Of a DNA stretch of 64,000 nt, positions 25,436-34,164 are shown piece by piece. The notes below the pieces were generated by a model that had not been told where the DNA came from, searched no databases, and saw only the letters and a program-made list of their open reading frames with translations. The stretch comes from Tenacibaculum holothuriorum. GTDB taxonomy: Bacteria; Bacteroidota; Bacteroidia; Flavobacteriales; Flavobacteriaceae. Location: NCBI RefSeq assembly GCF_002120225.1, contig NZ_LAPZ01000003.1, positions 186,001 to 250,000 of the forward strand. The letters are read 5' to 3'. The number at the start of each line of letters is the position of its first letter. The stretch's first letter is position 1. The position numbers and the translations under genes are program-made.

Positions 25436-26410
25436 CTATTTTATATAAACCTCTAAAAGTTTTGCTGATGTTGGACTTGAAACAGAACATTTAGAAATAC
25501 AAGCAGGAACTAAAATAGTTTCTCCCATTTTTAATTCTTCAACTTGATTATTATAGGTAAAACTTACTTCTCCTTCTACACACATATAAACCACAAAACT
25601 ATCTTTGGTAGAATTATCTAATTCAACTCTTTTATTAAGAGACAACATATTTGTTGTAAAATAAGGACAATCTACTATTTCAGAAGAATTATTTTCTTCC
25701 ACTGAATAATTTGTTTTATAATCTTTTTGTGCTTTATAATCTATTGCAGCGGTAGCTAAAGAAGTATGTAATTCTCTTTCATTTCCTTCACTATCTTTTC
25801 TGTCCCAGTCGTAAACCCTATAAGTTATATCTGATGTTTGTTGAATCTCAGCCAATAAAACTCCCGCTCCTATGGCATGCACTCTTCCTGTTGGAATAAA
25901 ATACACATCCCCATTTTTTACCTTATCGGTATTTAAAATTGAAAGTAAATTCTTTTGCTCTAAATGTTGTTGATATTCAGCTTCATTAGAATCTTTTTTA
26001 AACCCAACAACAACTTCTGCTTCTTCATCAGAATCTAAAATGTACCACATCTCTGTCTTACCAAAAGAATTATGTCTTTCTTTTGATAGCGAATCATTAG
26101 GGTGCACTTGAATACTTAATTTTTCACTAGCGTCGATAAACTTGAATAATAAAGGAAATTTTTCTTGAAATTTATCATACACTTTTTTCCCTAAAAAATT
26201 AGAAGTATATTTTTTAATAAGTTCATCAATTGTTTTTCCTTTTAACGTACCGTTACTAACTATTGAAATGTTTTCATCTACTCCAGAAATTTCCCAGCTT
26301 TCTCCTAAATTAGATGTATTAGATTTTTTATGTAGTTTGGATATTAATTTGTCACCTCCCCAAATTTTTTCTTTTAAAATTGGGGTAAATTTTATTAACT
26401 GATCTATCAT
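25436..26410 (-). CDS. manA: Type I (class I) mannose-6-phosphate isomerase
   Basis: 324 residues from ATG 26410. A GTG at 26425 is possible but would overlap the PTPS gene. Zinc-site motif I-Q-V-H-P-N-D-x-L-S near 102-111, glutamate in F-G-K-T-E-M-W-Y and the later V-H-A-I-G-A-G-V-L-L-A-E-I-Q-Q match the class I isomerases (cupin fold). It interconverts mannose 6-phosphate and fructose 6-phosphate, feeding GDP-sugars for surface glycans. It is 4 bases after the PTPS stop codon, third in the idi operon. Confidence 0.92.
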   Translation of the reverse strand: MIDQLIKFTPILKEKIWGGDKLISKLHKKSNTSNLGESWEISGVDENISIVSNGTLKGKTIDELIKKYTSNFLGKKVYDKFQEKFPLLFKFIDASEKLSIQVHPNDSLSKERHNSFGKTEMWYILDSDEEAEVVVGFKKDSNEAEYQQHLEQKNLLSILNTDKVKNGDVYFIPTGRVHAIGAGVLLAEIQQTSDITYRVYDWDRKDSEGNERELHTSLATAAIDYKAQKDYKTNYSVEENNSSEIVDCPYFTTNMLSLNKRVELDNSTKDSFVVYMCVEGEVSFTYNNQVEELKMGETILVPACISKCSVSSPTSAKLLEVYIK

Positions 26411-26414
26411 TATT

Positions 26415-26828
26415 CTATTCTCCACTATAAGTGACGTAATTTCTCGGGGTTTCGTATAAAGTTATTTTTAGTTCATATTCTTTTTCAATCTTTACACGTA
26501 ATTTATCATAAATTACTACAGCAATATTTTCTACAGAAGGGTTTAAAGCTTTAAACTCCTCTACTTCAATATTTAAATTTTTATGGTCAAAAGCTTCTTC
26601 TACCTCTTCTTTAATTAAATCTTTTAAAATTCCTAAGTCGTACACATAGCCTGTTTCTTTATCAATTTCTCCTGTTAAAGAAACTATTAATTCGTAATTA
26701 TGACCATGATAATTAGGATTGCTACACTTACCAAAAACAGCAACGTTTTTTTCATCACTCCATTTCGGATTGAATAACCTATGAGCAGCATTAAAATGAG
26801 CTTTTCTATGTACTGTTACTCTTGGCAT
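26415..26828 (-). CDS. 6-pyruvoyl-tetrahydropterin synthase / QueD family protein
   Basis: 137 residues. Zinc ligands appear as H in A-H-F-N-A-A-H-R-L and H-x-H in Y-H-G-H-N-Y; the catalytic Cys lies in G-K-C-S-N-P, and the C-terminal glutamate is in Y-E-T-P-R. The family includes QueD (queuosine route), PTPS and the folate-route enzyme; without que genes nearby the exact reaction is open. It starts one base after idi and ends 4 bases before manA, so the three are translated from one message. Confidence 0.85.
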   Translation of the reverse strand: MPRVTVHRKAHFNAAHRLFNPKWSDEKNVAVFGKCSNPNYHGHNYELIVSLTGEIDKETGYVYDLGILKDLIKEEVEEAFDHKNLNIEVEEFKALNPSVENIAVVIYDKLRVKIEKEYELKITLYETPRNYVTYSGE

Positions 26829-26829
26829 A

Positions 26830-27351
26830 TTATATAAACTTTACTAGTTTGTCGTAAGATTCTTTAAAAATTATCTTAAACCATTCAGTATAAATTTCTG
26901 GTTGAGCTTCAATATCATTCTTCACAGCTTCTAAAGGCATCCATTTGTAATCTTCTACTTCATCTGGATTTATCACTGGATTATCTTCATACTTCCCAAC
27001 CATTACATGATCTAACTCATGTTCTGTTAATCCATTATCAAAAGGTGCTTTGTAAATAAACCAAAACACTTCTTCTAAATCACAAGTAAAACCCATTTCT
27101 TCACTTAATCTCCTTCCTCCTGCTTCTAAAGAAGTTTCTCCATCTCTTTGATGAGAACAGCAAGTATTTGTCCATAATAATGGTGAATGATATTTATGAG
27201 CAGCTCTTTGTTGCAACATCAATTCTCCTTTTGAATTGAAAACAAAAACCGAAAAAGCTCTATGTAATAATGCCTTTTCATGAGCTTCAATCTTCTCCAT
27301 TAATCCTATCGGATTGTCCTTTTCATCAACTAAAATTACCTGTTCTACCAT
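26830..27351 (-). CDS. idi: Isopentenyl-diphosphate delta-isomerase, type 1
   Basis: 173 residues, Nudix fold. Catalytic cysteine C65 in T-N-T-C-C-S-H, metal-binding E110 and E112 in T-E-H-E-L-D-H, and R-R-L-x-E-E-M-G-F typify type 1 enzymes. It interconverts IPP and DMAPP for carotenoid, menaquinone side chain and undecaprenol synthesis. First gene of the idi-PTPS-manA unit; a TAAGTTTG element lies at 27371-27378 (minus). Confidence 0.94.
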   Translation of the reverse strand: MVEQVILVDEKDNPIGLMEKIEAHEKALLHRAFSVFVFNSKGELMLQQRAAHKYHSPLLWTNTCCSHQRDGETSLEAGGRRLSEEMGFTCDLEEVFWFIYKAPFDNGLTEHELDHVMVGKYEDNPVINPDEVEDYKWMPLEAVKNDIEAQPEIYTEWFKIIFKESYDKLVKFI

Positions 27352-27370
27352 TTTAATATTTTACTAAAAG

Positions 27371-27409
27371 CAAACTTACAAAAATCAGATTATAGTTTAC
27401 TTATCTTTG
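27371..27409. promoter_or_regulatory. Divergent -7 elements, idi and cyclophilin
   Basis: Minus strand TAAGTTTG (27378-27371) for idi, plus strand TATCTTTG (27402-27409) for the cyclophilin gene, pointing away from each other with 23 bases between. Neither has a TTG -33 box at standard spacing; each would occupy the other's -33 region. Confidence 0.55.
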
Positions 27410-27434
27410 CTTCTTGATTTGACTATTTATAACA

Positions 27435-28133
27435 ATGAAACTATTAAAATTTCTTTTTATTTCAACATTTACCATTTCATTTATTCAGTGCAATAATAAC
27501 ACCAAACCAAAGGAAGTTATAAAAAAAACTTCTATTGAAAAAATTAAAAAGGATAAAGAAAAGACCTTTACAAAACGACCTTGGGATAGTTTAAACAAAA
27601 AAAATGTCAATGCTTTTTTTACTGAATATGGTAAACAAAACAACGAAACTAAAGTTATTATAAAAACCAACTTTGGTAATATAAAACTTAGACTATTTAA
27701 TGACACACCTATTCACAGAGCTAACTTTATTTTCTTAACCAAGATTGGTTATTTCGATAAAACTGTTTTTTACAGAGTTGCTAAAAACTTTGTGATACAA
27801 GGTGGAGATTCAGAAGAATATGCTACATCTAAAGTTCGATATAAATACAAAAACTATTTGTTACAGCCTGAATTTAGGAAAAACAGAAAACATAAATACG
27901 GAGCTTTAGCTTCTGCTCGCGAATGGGAAAATAATCCGAATAAATTATCTACTCCTTTCGAATTTTATATTGTACAAAGTAAAAAAGGAGCGCATCATTT
28001 AAATAACGAACATACTGTTTTTGGTGAAGTTATTTCAGGATTTTCAACTATCAATAAAATTGCGAATGTAAAAGTTGGTGAAGGAGAATGGCCTATAGAA
28101 GATATTCATATGAAGGTTGAAATTTTAAATTGA
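27435..28133 (+). CDS. Cyclophilin-type peptidyl-prolyl isomerase lipoprotein
   Basis: 232 residues. Lipoprotein signal with C19 in S-F-I-Q-C, a Lys-rich linker (about 24-60), then a cyclophilin domain (about 72-232) with F-Y-R-V and F-V-I-Q-G-G-D and, later, H-L-N-N-E-H-T-V-F-G-E-V. The catalytic Arg of F-Y-R-V is present. It probably folds proteins in the periplasm, attached to a membrane. prfC follows with its own promoter. Confidence 0.9.
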   Translation: MKLLKFLFISTFTISFIQCNNNTKPKEVIKKTSIEKIKKDKEKTFTKRPWDSLNKKNVNAFFTEYGKQNNETKVIIKTNFGNIKLRLFNDTPIHRANFIFLTKIGYFDKTVFYRVAKNFVIQGGDSEEYATSKVRYKYKNYLLQPEFRKNRKHKYGALASAREWENNPNKLSTPFEFYIVQSKKGAHHLNNEHTVFGEVISGFSTINKIANVKVGEGEWPIEDIHMKVEILN

Positions 28134-28160
28134 TAATTGCGCTAGTAAACAGTATCTTTG
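28130..28160 (+). promoter_or_regulatory. prfC: Promoter of prfC
   Basis: TTG 28130-28132, 20-base spacer, TATCTTTG 28153-28160: close to the ideal Bacteroidota form. It overlaps the stop codon of the cyclophilin gene. Confidence 0.72.
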
Positions 28161-28178
28161 CAGCCTTAAAATTTATAG

Positions 28179-29768
28179 ATGAGTTTTTTAGAAGAAATAC
28201 AAAAGAGACGTACATTCGGAATTATATCACATCCCGATGCTGGTAAAACTACTTTGACCGAGAAATTGTTATTATTCGGTGGAGCTATTCAAGAAGCTGG
28301 AGCCGTTAAAAACAATAAGATTAAAAAAGGAGCTACCTCCGATTTTATGGAAATTGAGCGTCAACGTGGTATATCGGTAGCAACTTCTGTATTAGCTTTC
28401 ATTTATAAAGATAGAAAGATTAACATTCTAGACACACCTGGTCACAAGGATTTTGCTGAAGATACTTTTAGAACACTTACCGCTGTAGATAGTGTTATTG
28501 TGGTAATTGATGTTGCTAAAGGTGTAGAGCCGCAAACCGAAAAATTAGTAGAAGTTTGTAGAATGCGTAAAATTCCAATGATTGTTTTCATTAATAAATT
28601 AGATCGTGAAGGTAAAGACGCCTTTGATTTATTAGATGAAGTTGAACAAAAATTAGGCTTAAAAGTAACACCTATGAGTTTCCCTATTGGAATGGGGTAC
28701 GACTTTAAAGGAATCTATAATATTTGGGAAAAGAAATTAAACCTATTCTCGGGTGATAACAAAACTACTATTTCTGAAGGAGTTGAATTTGATGATTTAA
28801 ACAACCCTGAATTAGATACTATTATTGGTGAAGCAGCGGCAGAAACTTTACGTGAAGAAACTGAGTTAGTTTACGAAGTATATCCAGAGTTTGATCAAGA
28901 AGAATATATTAAAGGAGATTTACAACCTGTTTTCTTTGGTTCTGCATTAAATAATTTTGGTGTAAAAGAACTTTTAGATGCGTTTATTGATATTGCTCCA
29001 AACCCACAACCTAAACAAGCAGAAGAACGTTTAGTAGATTCAAAAGAAGAAAAACTGACTGGATTTGTATTTAAGATTCACGCAAATATGGATCCTAAAC
29101 ACCGTGACCGTTTAGCGTTCGTAAAAATCGTTTCTGGTACTTTTAAAAGAAATACTCCATACTTACATGTAAGAAATAATAAAAAAGTAAAATTCTCAAG
29201 CCCAAATGCATTCTTTGCTGAAAAGAAAGAAATTGTAGAAGAATCTTTCCCTGGTGATATTGTGGGATTACACGATACTGGTAACTTTAAAATTGGAGAC
29301 ACCTTAACTGAGGGAGAAAAACTTAATTTTAAAGGGATTCCAAGCTTCTCTCCAGAACACTTCCGTTATGTTAACAATGCTGATCCTATGAAAGCAAAGC
29401 AATTATATAAAGGATTAGATCAATTAATGGATGAAGGAGTTGCTCAATTATTTACCTTAGATATGAACGGACGTAGAATTATTGGTACCGTTGGTGCACT
29501 TCAATATGAAGTAATTCAATACCGTTTAGAGCATGAGTATGGAGCTAAATGTACCTATGAAAACATTCATGTTCACAAAGCATGTTGGGTACAACCAGAA
29601 GATGAAAAGAACGAAGAATTCAAAGAGTTCAAACGTGTTAAGCAACGTTATTTAGCAAAAGATAAACAAGGTCAATTGGTGTTTTTAGCCGATTCTCCTT
29701 TTACAATACAAATGACACAAAGTAAATATCCAACTGTAAAACTACATTTTACAAGTGAGTTTGAATAA
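28179..29768 (+). CDS. prfC: Peptide chain release factor 3
   Basis: 529 residues, translational GTPase. P-loop S-H-P-D-A-G-K-T-T-L (17-26), D-T-P-G-H-K-D-F, N-K-L-D-R-E-G and the RF3-specific C-terminal domains are present. RF3 removes RF1/RF2 from the ribosome after peptide release and helps post-peptidyl quality control. It has its own promoter. The last 14 bases overlap the GTG start of the barrel protein gene, so translation of the latter may be coupled. Confidence 0.96.
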   Translation: MSFLEEIQKRRTFGIISHPDAGKTTLTEKLLLFGGAIQEAGAVKNNKIKKGATSDFMEIERQRGISVATSVLAFIYKDRKINILDTPGHKDFAEDTFRTLTAVDSVIVVIDVAKGVEPQTEKLVEVCRMRKIPMIVFINKLDREGKDAFDLLDEVEQKLGLKVTPMSFPIGMGYDFKGIYNIWEKKLNLFSGDNKTTISEGVEFDDLNNPELDTIIGEAAAETLREETELVYEVYPEFDQEEYIKGDLQPVFFGSALNNFGVKELLDAFIDIAPNPQPKQAEERLVDSKEEKLTGFVFKIHANMDPKHRDRLAFVKIVSGTFKRNTPYLHVRNNKKVKFSSPNAFFAEKKEIVEESFPGDIVGLHDTGNFKIGDTLTEGEKLNFKGIPSFSPEHFRYVNNADPMKAKQLYKGLDQLMDEGVAQLFTLDMNGRRIIGTVGALQYEVIQYRLEHEYGAKCTYENIHVHKACWVQPEDEKNEEFKEFKRVKQRYLAKDKQGQLVFLADSPFTIQMTQSKYPTVKLHFTSEFE

Positions 29769-31311
29769 AAAACATATACTGTCTTGGTTCTTGATTCTTG
29801 CTTCTTTGTTCTTACAAAGTCAAGAAAACCTATCAACATTAAAAGGAAAAGAGTTACACAATAAAGTTCGTTTGAATTTTATTCCTGTGGAAATGCCTTC
29901 AGAAAAATTTCCAGAATTGAAACCAACTATGGGAATGATGGGCTTACATTATCAAATTCCTTTTAACGATTGGTTATATGGTGGTGTTGGCATGTATGCT
30001 GCTTTAACTGGTGACCAAGGTGGTTTATTTACGTTAGGTGTAGAACTAGGAGTTAACAAACAACTGTATAAAAACTTATATCTTGATGCTAATTTCCACT
30101 TTGGAGGTGGCGGCGGATATAGAAAATATATCAACGATGGTGGTTTTATAAATCCAAATATTGGTTTACAATACAAGAAAAACGACTACTCGATTGGTGT
30201 TCAATACAGTCACGTTAATTTTTATTCTGGAGAAATTAAAAGTAACTCAGTTTCTTTCTTTGTAGAAATACCAAGTGTTTTACGTTTAGCTAGTTATAAA
30301 GACGCTCAAAAAGAATTCGAAATCTCTAATCTTTCTTCTGATAATTTCTGGAAAAGACCAATCGTGAAAAATGTACAACAAGTTCGTTTTGATTTCTTTC
30401 AACCTATCGGAAAATCAAAAAAGGATAATGGAGGTGAGTTAAATGAAACCTTGTATGTTTTAGGATTCGAATATCAAAAATACTTACAAGAAAATATATT
30501 CTTATTTGTCCATACCGATGCCATTTACAAAGGCTTACGTGCAGGATTCATGGATTTATTCTTCGGAGCAGGATACCATCCTTATCAATCTAAATATGTA
30601 AATATCTTCGGAAAAATAGGAATTGGTGCTGCTGGTGGTCGTATTGCTCGTGAAGGTGGACTTACCATTTATCCTTCAGCAGGAGTTGATTTAAAAATAT
30701 CAAACAAATTTGCTATTAGTGGTCATGGAGGATATTACAGAGCCCTAGATGGTGATTTTGAAGCCTATACTTACGGTGTTGGTATTAAGTATTATGGTTT
30801 AAATGGAGGAGCAGATTCTTCCGAAGAAATAAACACATATAAAACCCAAGGAATATCCGTTGGAGTAGAAAACCAAACTTATTTTAATGTTGCTAAGTTC
30901 GACCCTCCAAACAATAAATATGAGGTTGACTTACAATTGTTAGCCCTTCAATTTAATTATGATATATCGAATCATTTTTATTTAATAGGAGAAGCTGGTT
31001 TTGCTTACGATGGTCAATCAGGTGGATATGCTCACGGACTTGCGGGTATTGGTTATAAAACTCCTTCAATATTAAATAATAAACTAAATGCATTTATCGA
31101 CTTAGTTGGTGGTGCAGCTGGTGGCGCTGGTGTAGATACCGATGAAGGTATTGTGGTTAGACCTACTGCTGGTTTAAACTATAACTTAGCAAACAATTTT
31201 TCATTATCGGTTTCAGGAGGTAAATTCATTGCTCCGTTCGGTAATGTAAATTCAACAAATGTAAATATTGGTTTAAACTTCAATTTTGCAAGTTTAACTG
31301 GTCAAAAATAA
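29755..31311 (+). CDS. Outer-membrane barrel-like protein with three Gly-rich units
   Basis: 518 residues, start GTG 29755 (TTG 29761 also possible), overlapping prfC by 14 bases. Signal peptide 1-23. The mature part is rich in alternating aromatic strands and has three related blocks, around residues 115-140, 290-315 and 450-475, each with a glycine cluster (G-G-G-G-G, G-A-A-G-G, G-G-A-A-G-G-A-G), then a short D/E-rich turn, then P-x-x-G-L. This points to an internally triplicated beta-barrel. No family recognised. Nothing suggests a link with release factor 3 other than coupling. The cyclophilin-FKBP gene follows after 27 bases. Confidence 0.7.
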   Translation: MSLNKKHILSWFLILASLFLQSQENLSTLKGKELHNKVRLNFIPVEMPSEKFPELKPTMGMMGLHYQIPFNDWLYGGVGMYAALTGDQGGLFTLGVELGVNKQLYKNLYLDANFHFGGGGGYRKYINDGGFINPNIGLQYKKNDYSIGVQYSHVNFYSGEIKSNSVSFFVEIPSVLRLASYKDAQKEFEISNLSSDNFWKRPIVKNVQQVRFDFFQPIGKSKKDNGGELNETLYVLGFEYQKYLQENIFLFVHTDAIYKGLRAGFMDLFFGAGYHPYQSKYVNIFGKIGIGAAGGRIAREGGLTIYPSAGVDLKISNKFAISGHGGYYRALDGDFEAYTYGVGIKYYGLNGGADSSEEINTYKTQGISVGVENQTYFNVAKFDPPNNKYEVDLQLLALQFNYDISNHFYLIGEAGFAYDGQSGGYAHGLAGIGYKTPSILNNKLNAFIDLVGGAAGGAGVDTDEGIVVRPTAGLNYNLANNFSLSVSGGKFIAPFGNVNSTNVNIGLNFNFASLTGQK

Positions 31312-31338
31312 AGTGTAAATAGATTTAAATTAAAGAAA

Positions 31339-32268
31339 ATGAATAATGGAATTTATGCAAAGTTCACAACTCCTAAAGGAGATATTTTAGTGAACTTAGA
31401 ACATGAAAAAACTCCTGGAACAGTGGGTAACTTTGTTGCTTTAGCTGAAGGAAACTTAGAAAACAATGCTCGCCCACAAGGAGAGCCATATTATAACGGA
31501 TTAAAATTCCACCGTGTAATCGCTGATTTTATGATTCAAGGAGGATGCCCACAAGGAACTGGTACTGGTAATCCAGGATATAAGTTTGATGATGAGATTC
31601 ACCCAGAATTAAAACACGACGCTTCAGGTAAATTATCTATGGCAAATGCAGGTCCTGGAACTAACGGATCTCAATTCTTTATTACACACGTTGCTACTCC
31701 ATGGTTAGACGGTAAACATACTGTTTTTGGAAGCGTTGTTGAAGGACAAGATGTTGTAGATACTGTAGAGCAAGGTGACGAAATGAATGTAGAAATTATC
31801 CGTGTTGGTGAAGAAGCTGAAAAGTGGAATGCTGTAGAAGCTTTCAGAACTTTTGAAGGAGCTCGTGAAAAACGTGAAGCTGAAGAAAAAGCACGTCAAA
31901 AAAAATTATTAGATTCTGTTGCTGCTGGTTACGACGAAACTCCAAGCGGATTACGTTATAAAATATTACAAAAAGGAGAAGGTAAAAAAGCTACGAAAGG
32001 AGCAATGGTATCGGTACATTATAAAGGTCAATTATTAGATGGTACTGTATTCGATTCTTCATATAAACGTAAACAACCAATTGATTTTGCTATTGGTGTT
32101 GGCCAAGTAATTGCTGGTTGGGATGAAGGAATTCAATTATTACATGTAGGTGATAAAGCTCGTTTGGTAATTCCATCGAACTTAGCATATGGTTCTGCTG
32201 GTGCTGGTGGAGTAATTCCTCCTGATGCTACTTTAATCTTTGATGTAGAGTTAATGAATGTAAAATAA
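31339..32268 (+). CDS. Dual-family peptidyl-prolyl isomerase (cyclophilin-FKBP fusion)
   Basis: 309 residues with no signal peptide. An N-terminal cyclophilin domain (about 1-165; [28 protein letters not shown]) is followed by a charged helical linker (about 165-200, [13 protein letters not shown]) and a C-terminal FKBP domain (about 205-309; V-H-Y-K-G, F-D-S-S, G-W-D-E-G, A-Y-G-S, I-F-D-V-E-L). Both active sites look complete. Dual-family immunophilins are known from Flavobacterium and apicomplexans. The protein should be a cytoplasmic folding catalyst. Confidence 0.92.
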   Translation: MNNGIYAKFTTPKGDILVNLEHEKTPGTVGNFVALAEGNLENNARPQGEPYYNGLKFHRVIADFMIQGGCPQGTGTGNPGYKFDDEIHPELKHDASGKLSMANAGPGTNGSQFFITHVATPWLDGKHTVFGSVVEGQDVVDTVEQGDEMNVEIIRVGEEAEKWNAVEAFRTFEGAREKREAEEKARQKKLLDSVAAGYDETPSGLRYKILQKGEGKKATKGAMVSVHYKGQLLDGTVFDSSYKRKQPIDFAIGVGQVIAGWDEGIQLLHVGDKARLVIPSNLAYGSAGAGGVIPPDATLIFDVELMNVK

Positions 32269-32293
32269 CTTTTTTACATATCCAATATAAATG

Positions 32294-32325
32294 AAGGCTT
32301 TCCTAAAGAGGAAAGCCTTTTTTTC
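32294..32325 (+). terminator. Terminator after the fusion isomerase
   Basis: AAGGCTTTCC and GGAAAGCCTT pair around TAAAGA and are followed by TTTTTC. Confidence 0.88.
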
Positions 32326-32451
32326 TCCTTAATTTTAAATTAATATTCATAACATTACACAAACAGTTTAATAATGTAGAAGTTATTTTTAGTTAATTCT
32401 TTCTTGAGAGTTCTTTTTGATATTTACTATTAAAATAAACACCCCCAGAAA

Positions 32452-33117
32452 ATGAAAAACTTAACTACTTTACTTTTCCTATTATTATTTATAAAATTAT
32501 CAGTAGCTCAAAATACATGCGAAAAAAAAGAGCAAACTGAAATTCAAGATTTAAACGCTATTAGCGTCAATAAATGTGAAATTGAAGTTACTAAAAACAA
32601 CTCGCGAAAAGTTTCAACAAAAATTAAAACTTCCAGAAAAAGAATTACTAATCGTTTTAAAAGAGTATCTAAAAATAAAAGAAATTCATTAACAGGTATT
32701 AAATCTAGTGAAATAAAAATCGTTTCTAACAATCCTTTAAACACACCACCTATAAACAACTTATCTAAAAACGTTCTTTTTTCAATTGTTGAAGAAGTTC
32801 CTATGTTTCCTAAATGTAAAATAGGTCCTAAACAAGAAAATATTAAATGTTTTAAAGAAAGTATTAATAATCATTTCAATAAGAACATTCATGTTGAAAA
32901 AATTGCAGATGAGAATATTCCGAAAAGAATATTAGTGCAAATAACTATTGGAATAGATGGAAAAATTACGAATTCAAAAATAATCAGCAAGAACAAAAAA
33001 ATAACTAAAGAACTAAAGCGAGTTATTTCAAAAATACCTAATTTAATTCCTGGAAGAGAACAAAACATCCCTGTGAATGTTACTTACTCATTTCCAATAA
33101 ACTTAACATTAAATTAA
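32452..33117 (+). CDS. Secreted TonB C-terminal-domain protein 1
   Basis: 221 residues. Signal peptide 1-19 (cleaved before Q-N-T-C); two cysteines near the mature N-terminus (C23, C42); a very basic region (about 50-80); then a TonB-CTD (about 110-221) with V-E-E-V-P-M-F-P-K-C and a second cysteine in K-C-F-K, I-L-V-Q-I-T-I-G-I-D-G-K and a C-terminal Y-S-F-P-I-N. There is no N-terminal anchor, unlike real TonB. It is the most divergent of three tandem paralogues. Confidence 0.75.
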   Translation: MKNLTTLLFLLLFIKLSVAQNTCEKKEQTEIQDLNAISVNKCEIEVTKNNSRKVSTKIKTSRKRITNRFKRVSKNKRNSLTGIKSSEIKIVSNNPLNTPPINNLSKNVLFSIVEEVPMFPKCKIGPKQENIKCFKESINNHFNKNIHVEKIADENIPKRILVQITIGIDGKITNSKIISKNKKITKELKRVISKIPNLIPGREQNIPVNVTYSFPINLTLN

Positions 33118-33190
33118 AATTAGAATTTTATGTTTTTTTTATCTTAGCCTCCGCTTTTAATAAAAAATCAACAAGCTATACCCCTTAACT

Positions 33191-33865
33191 ATGAAAACTA
33201 CTTTCCCCCTTATTCTTGCAATTCTTTTATCATGCGGTATTTTTTCTCAAGAAAAATGTGATACTCCTGACAATTCTGTAGTTGACCCAAACAGTATTAC
33301 TAAATGTAGTATTGAGGACGTAAAAAAAACTCTTGAAGCTATTGACAAAAAAGACTTAACCATTAAATATCGAAAAAAAAGAAATAGAGCAAATGCAACT
33401 TCTCTTAATGGAACAAGCAATATTGATCCTACCATTAAAGAAAAAAGTCAATTAGTAAGCAAAATAGAACTAAAAAACGATGCTATAGCTGCTGTAAAAA
33501 AAATACCATTTCATGTGGTAGAACAAATTCCTTTATTTGACAAATGTGAAAATGAGCCACTTTTACAGCAATCTAAATGTTTTGAAAAACAAATGGCTAA
33601 ACATATTATTAGTAATTTTAATTACCCAAGAGAAGCGCTGAATAAAAAAATTGAAGGTAGAATTTTAGTTCAATTTGTTATAAATGAAAATGGAGAGGTT
33701 GTAAATATCAAAAAGAAAGGACCTAAGGGAACTGAATTATTAGAAAAAGAAGCTGTAAGGCTAATTTCTAAACTACCAAAATTCATTGCTGGTAAGCATA
33801 ATGGAATTCCTGTAAAAGTTAAATACGGATTACCTATCATGTTTAGATTACCAAAAAAGTCATAA
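33191..33865 (+). CDS. Secreted TonB C-terminal-domain protein 2
   Basis: 224 residues. Signal peptide 1-19, mature start Q-E-K-C-D-T-P-D, then D-P-N-S-I-T-K-C-S-I-E-D (near-identical in protein 3), a basic linker R-K-K-R-N-R-A-N-A-T and a TonB-CTD (about 110-224) with V-V-E-Q-I-P-L-F-D-K-C, S-K-C-F-E, Y-P-R-E-A-L, E-G-R-I-L-V-Q-F-V-I-N and Y-G-L-P-I-M. A cysteine pair in the domain suggests a disulfide. The role is unknown; it could bind peptidoglycan or TonB boxes. A terminator-like hairpin follows. Confidence 0.78.
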   Translation: MKTTFPLILAILLSCGIFSQEKCDTPDNSVVDPNSITKCSIEDVKKTLEAIDKKDLTIKYRKKRNRANATSLNGTSNIDPTIKEKSQLVSKIELKNDAIAAVKKIPFHVVEQIPLFDKCENEPLLQQSKCFEKQMAKHIISNFNYPREALNKKIEGRILVQFVINENGEVVNIKKKGPKGTELLEKEAVRLISKLPKFIAGKHNGIPVKVKYGLPIMFRLPKKS

Positions 33866-33888
33866 AAATTAATAATATATAAATTTAA

Positions 33889-33919
33889 AAAGGTTAGTAG
33901 CCACTAACTCTTTTTTTTT
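33889..33919 (+). terminator. Terminator after TonB-CTD protein 2
   Basis: GTTAGT-AGCC-ACTAAC stem with a following CTTTTTTTTT. Confidence 0.75.
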
Positions 33920-34079
33920 ACAATTATGATAATAAAAATCAAAATTTAAATTAAAAACCTCAATACAAAAACAAAACATTAAATAATTATCAAAAAAAAC
34001 ACCTCTTCTATACAAATACAATAAAAAAACAAAAAAATAACATTGAAAATTATTTTTATCAAAAAAAATGGATATGAAT

Positions 34080-34109
34080 TTGGTCAGAGAATGAATTTTC
34101 ATATATTTA
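34080..34109 (+). promoter_or_regulatory. Putative promoter of TonB-CTD protein 3
   Basis: TTG 34080-34082, spacer 19, TATATTTA 34102-34109 (one mismatch to TAnnTTTG). The leader before ATG 34165 is about 50 bases. Confidence 0.55.
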
Positions 34110-34164
34110 CAACCTGAAAACGAATTAATTACATTTTTTAACCTCTTAATTAAATCGCACAACT

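Larger units (their letters stand above)
33866..34164. other. Spacer of about 300 bases with a terminator and a promoter
   Basis: Very AT-rich with A-runs. It holds GTTAGT/ACTAAC (33892-33907) followed by a T-run, a terminator for protein 2, and near its right end TTG 34080-34082, 19-base spacer, TATATTTA 34102-34109, a near-consensus promoter for protein 3. No ORF of worth on either strand. Confidence 0.6.
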
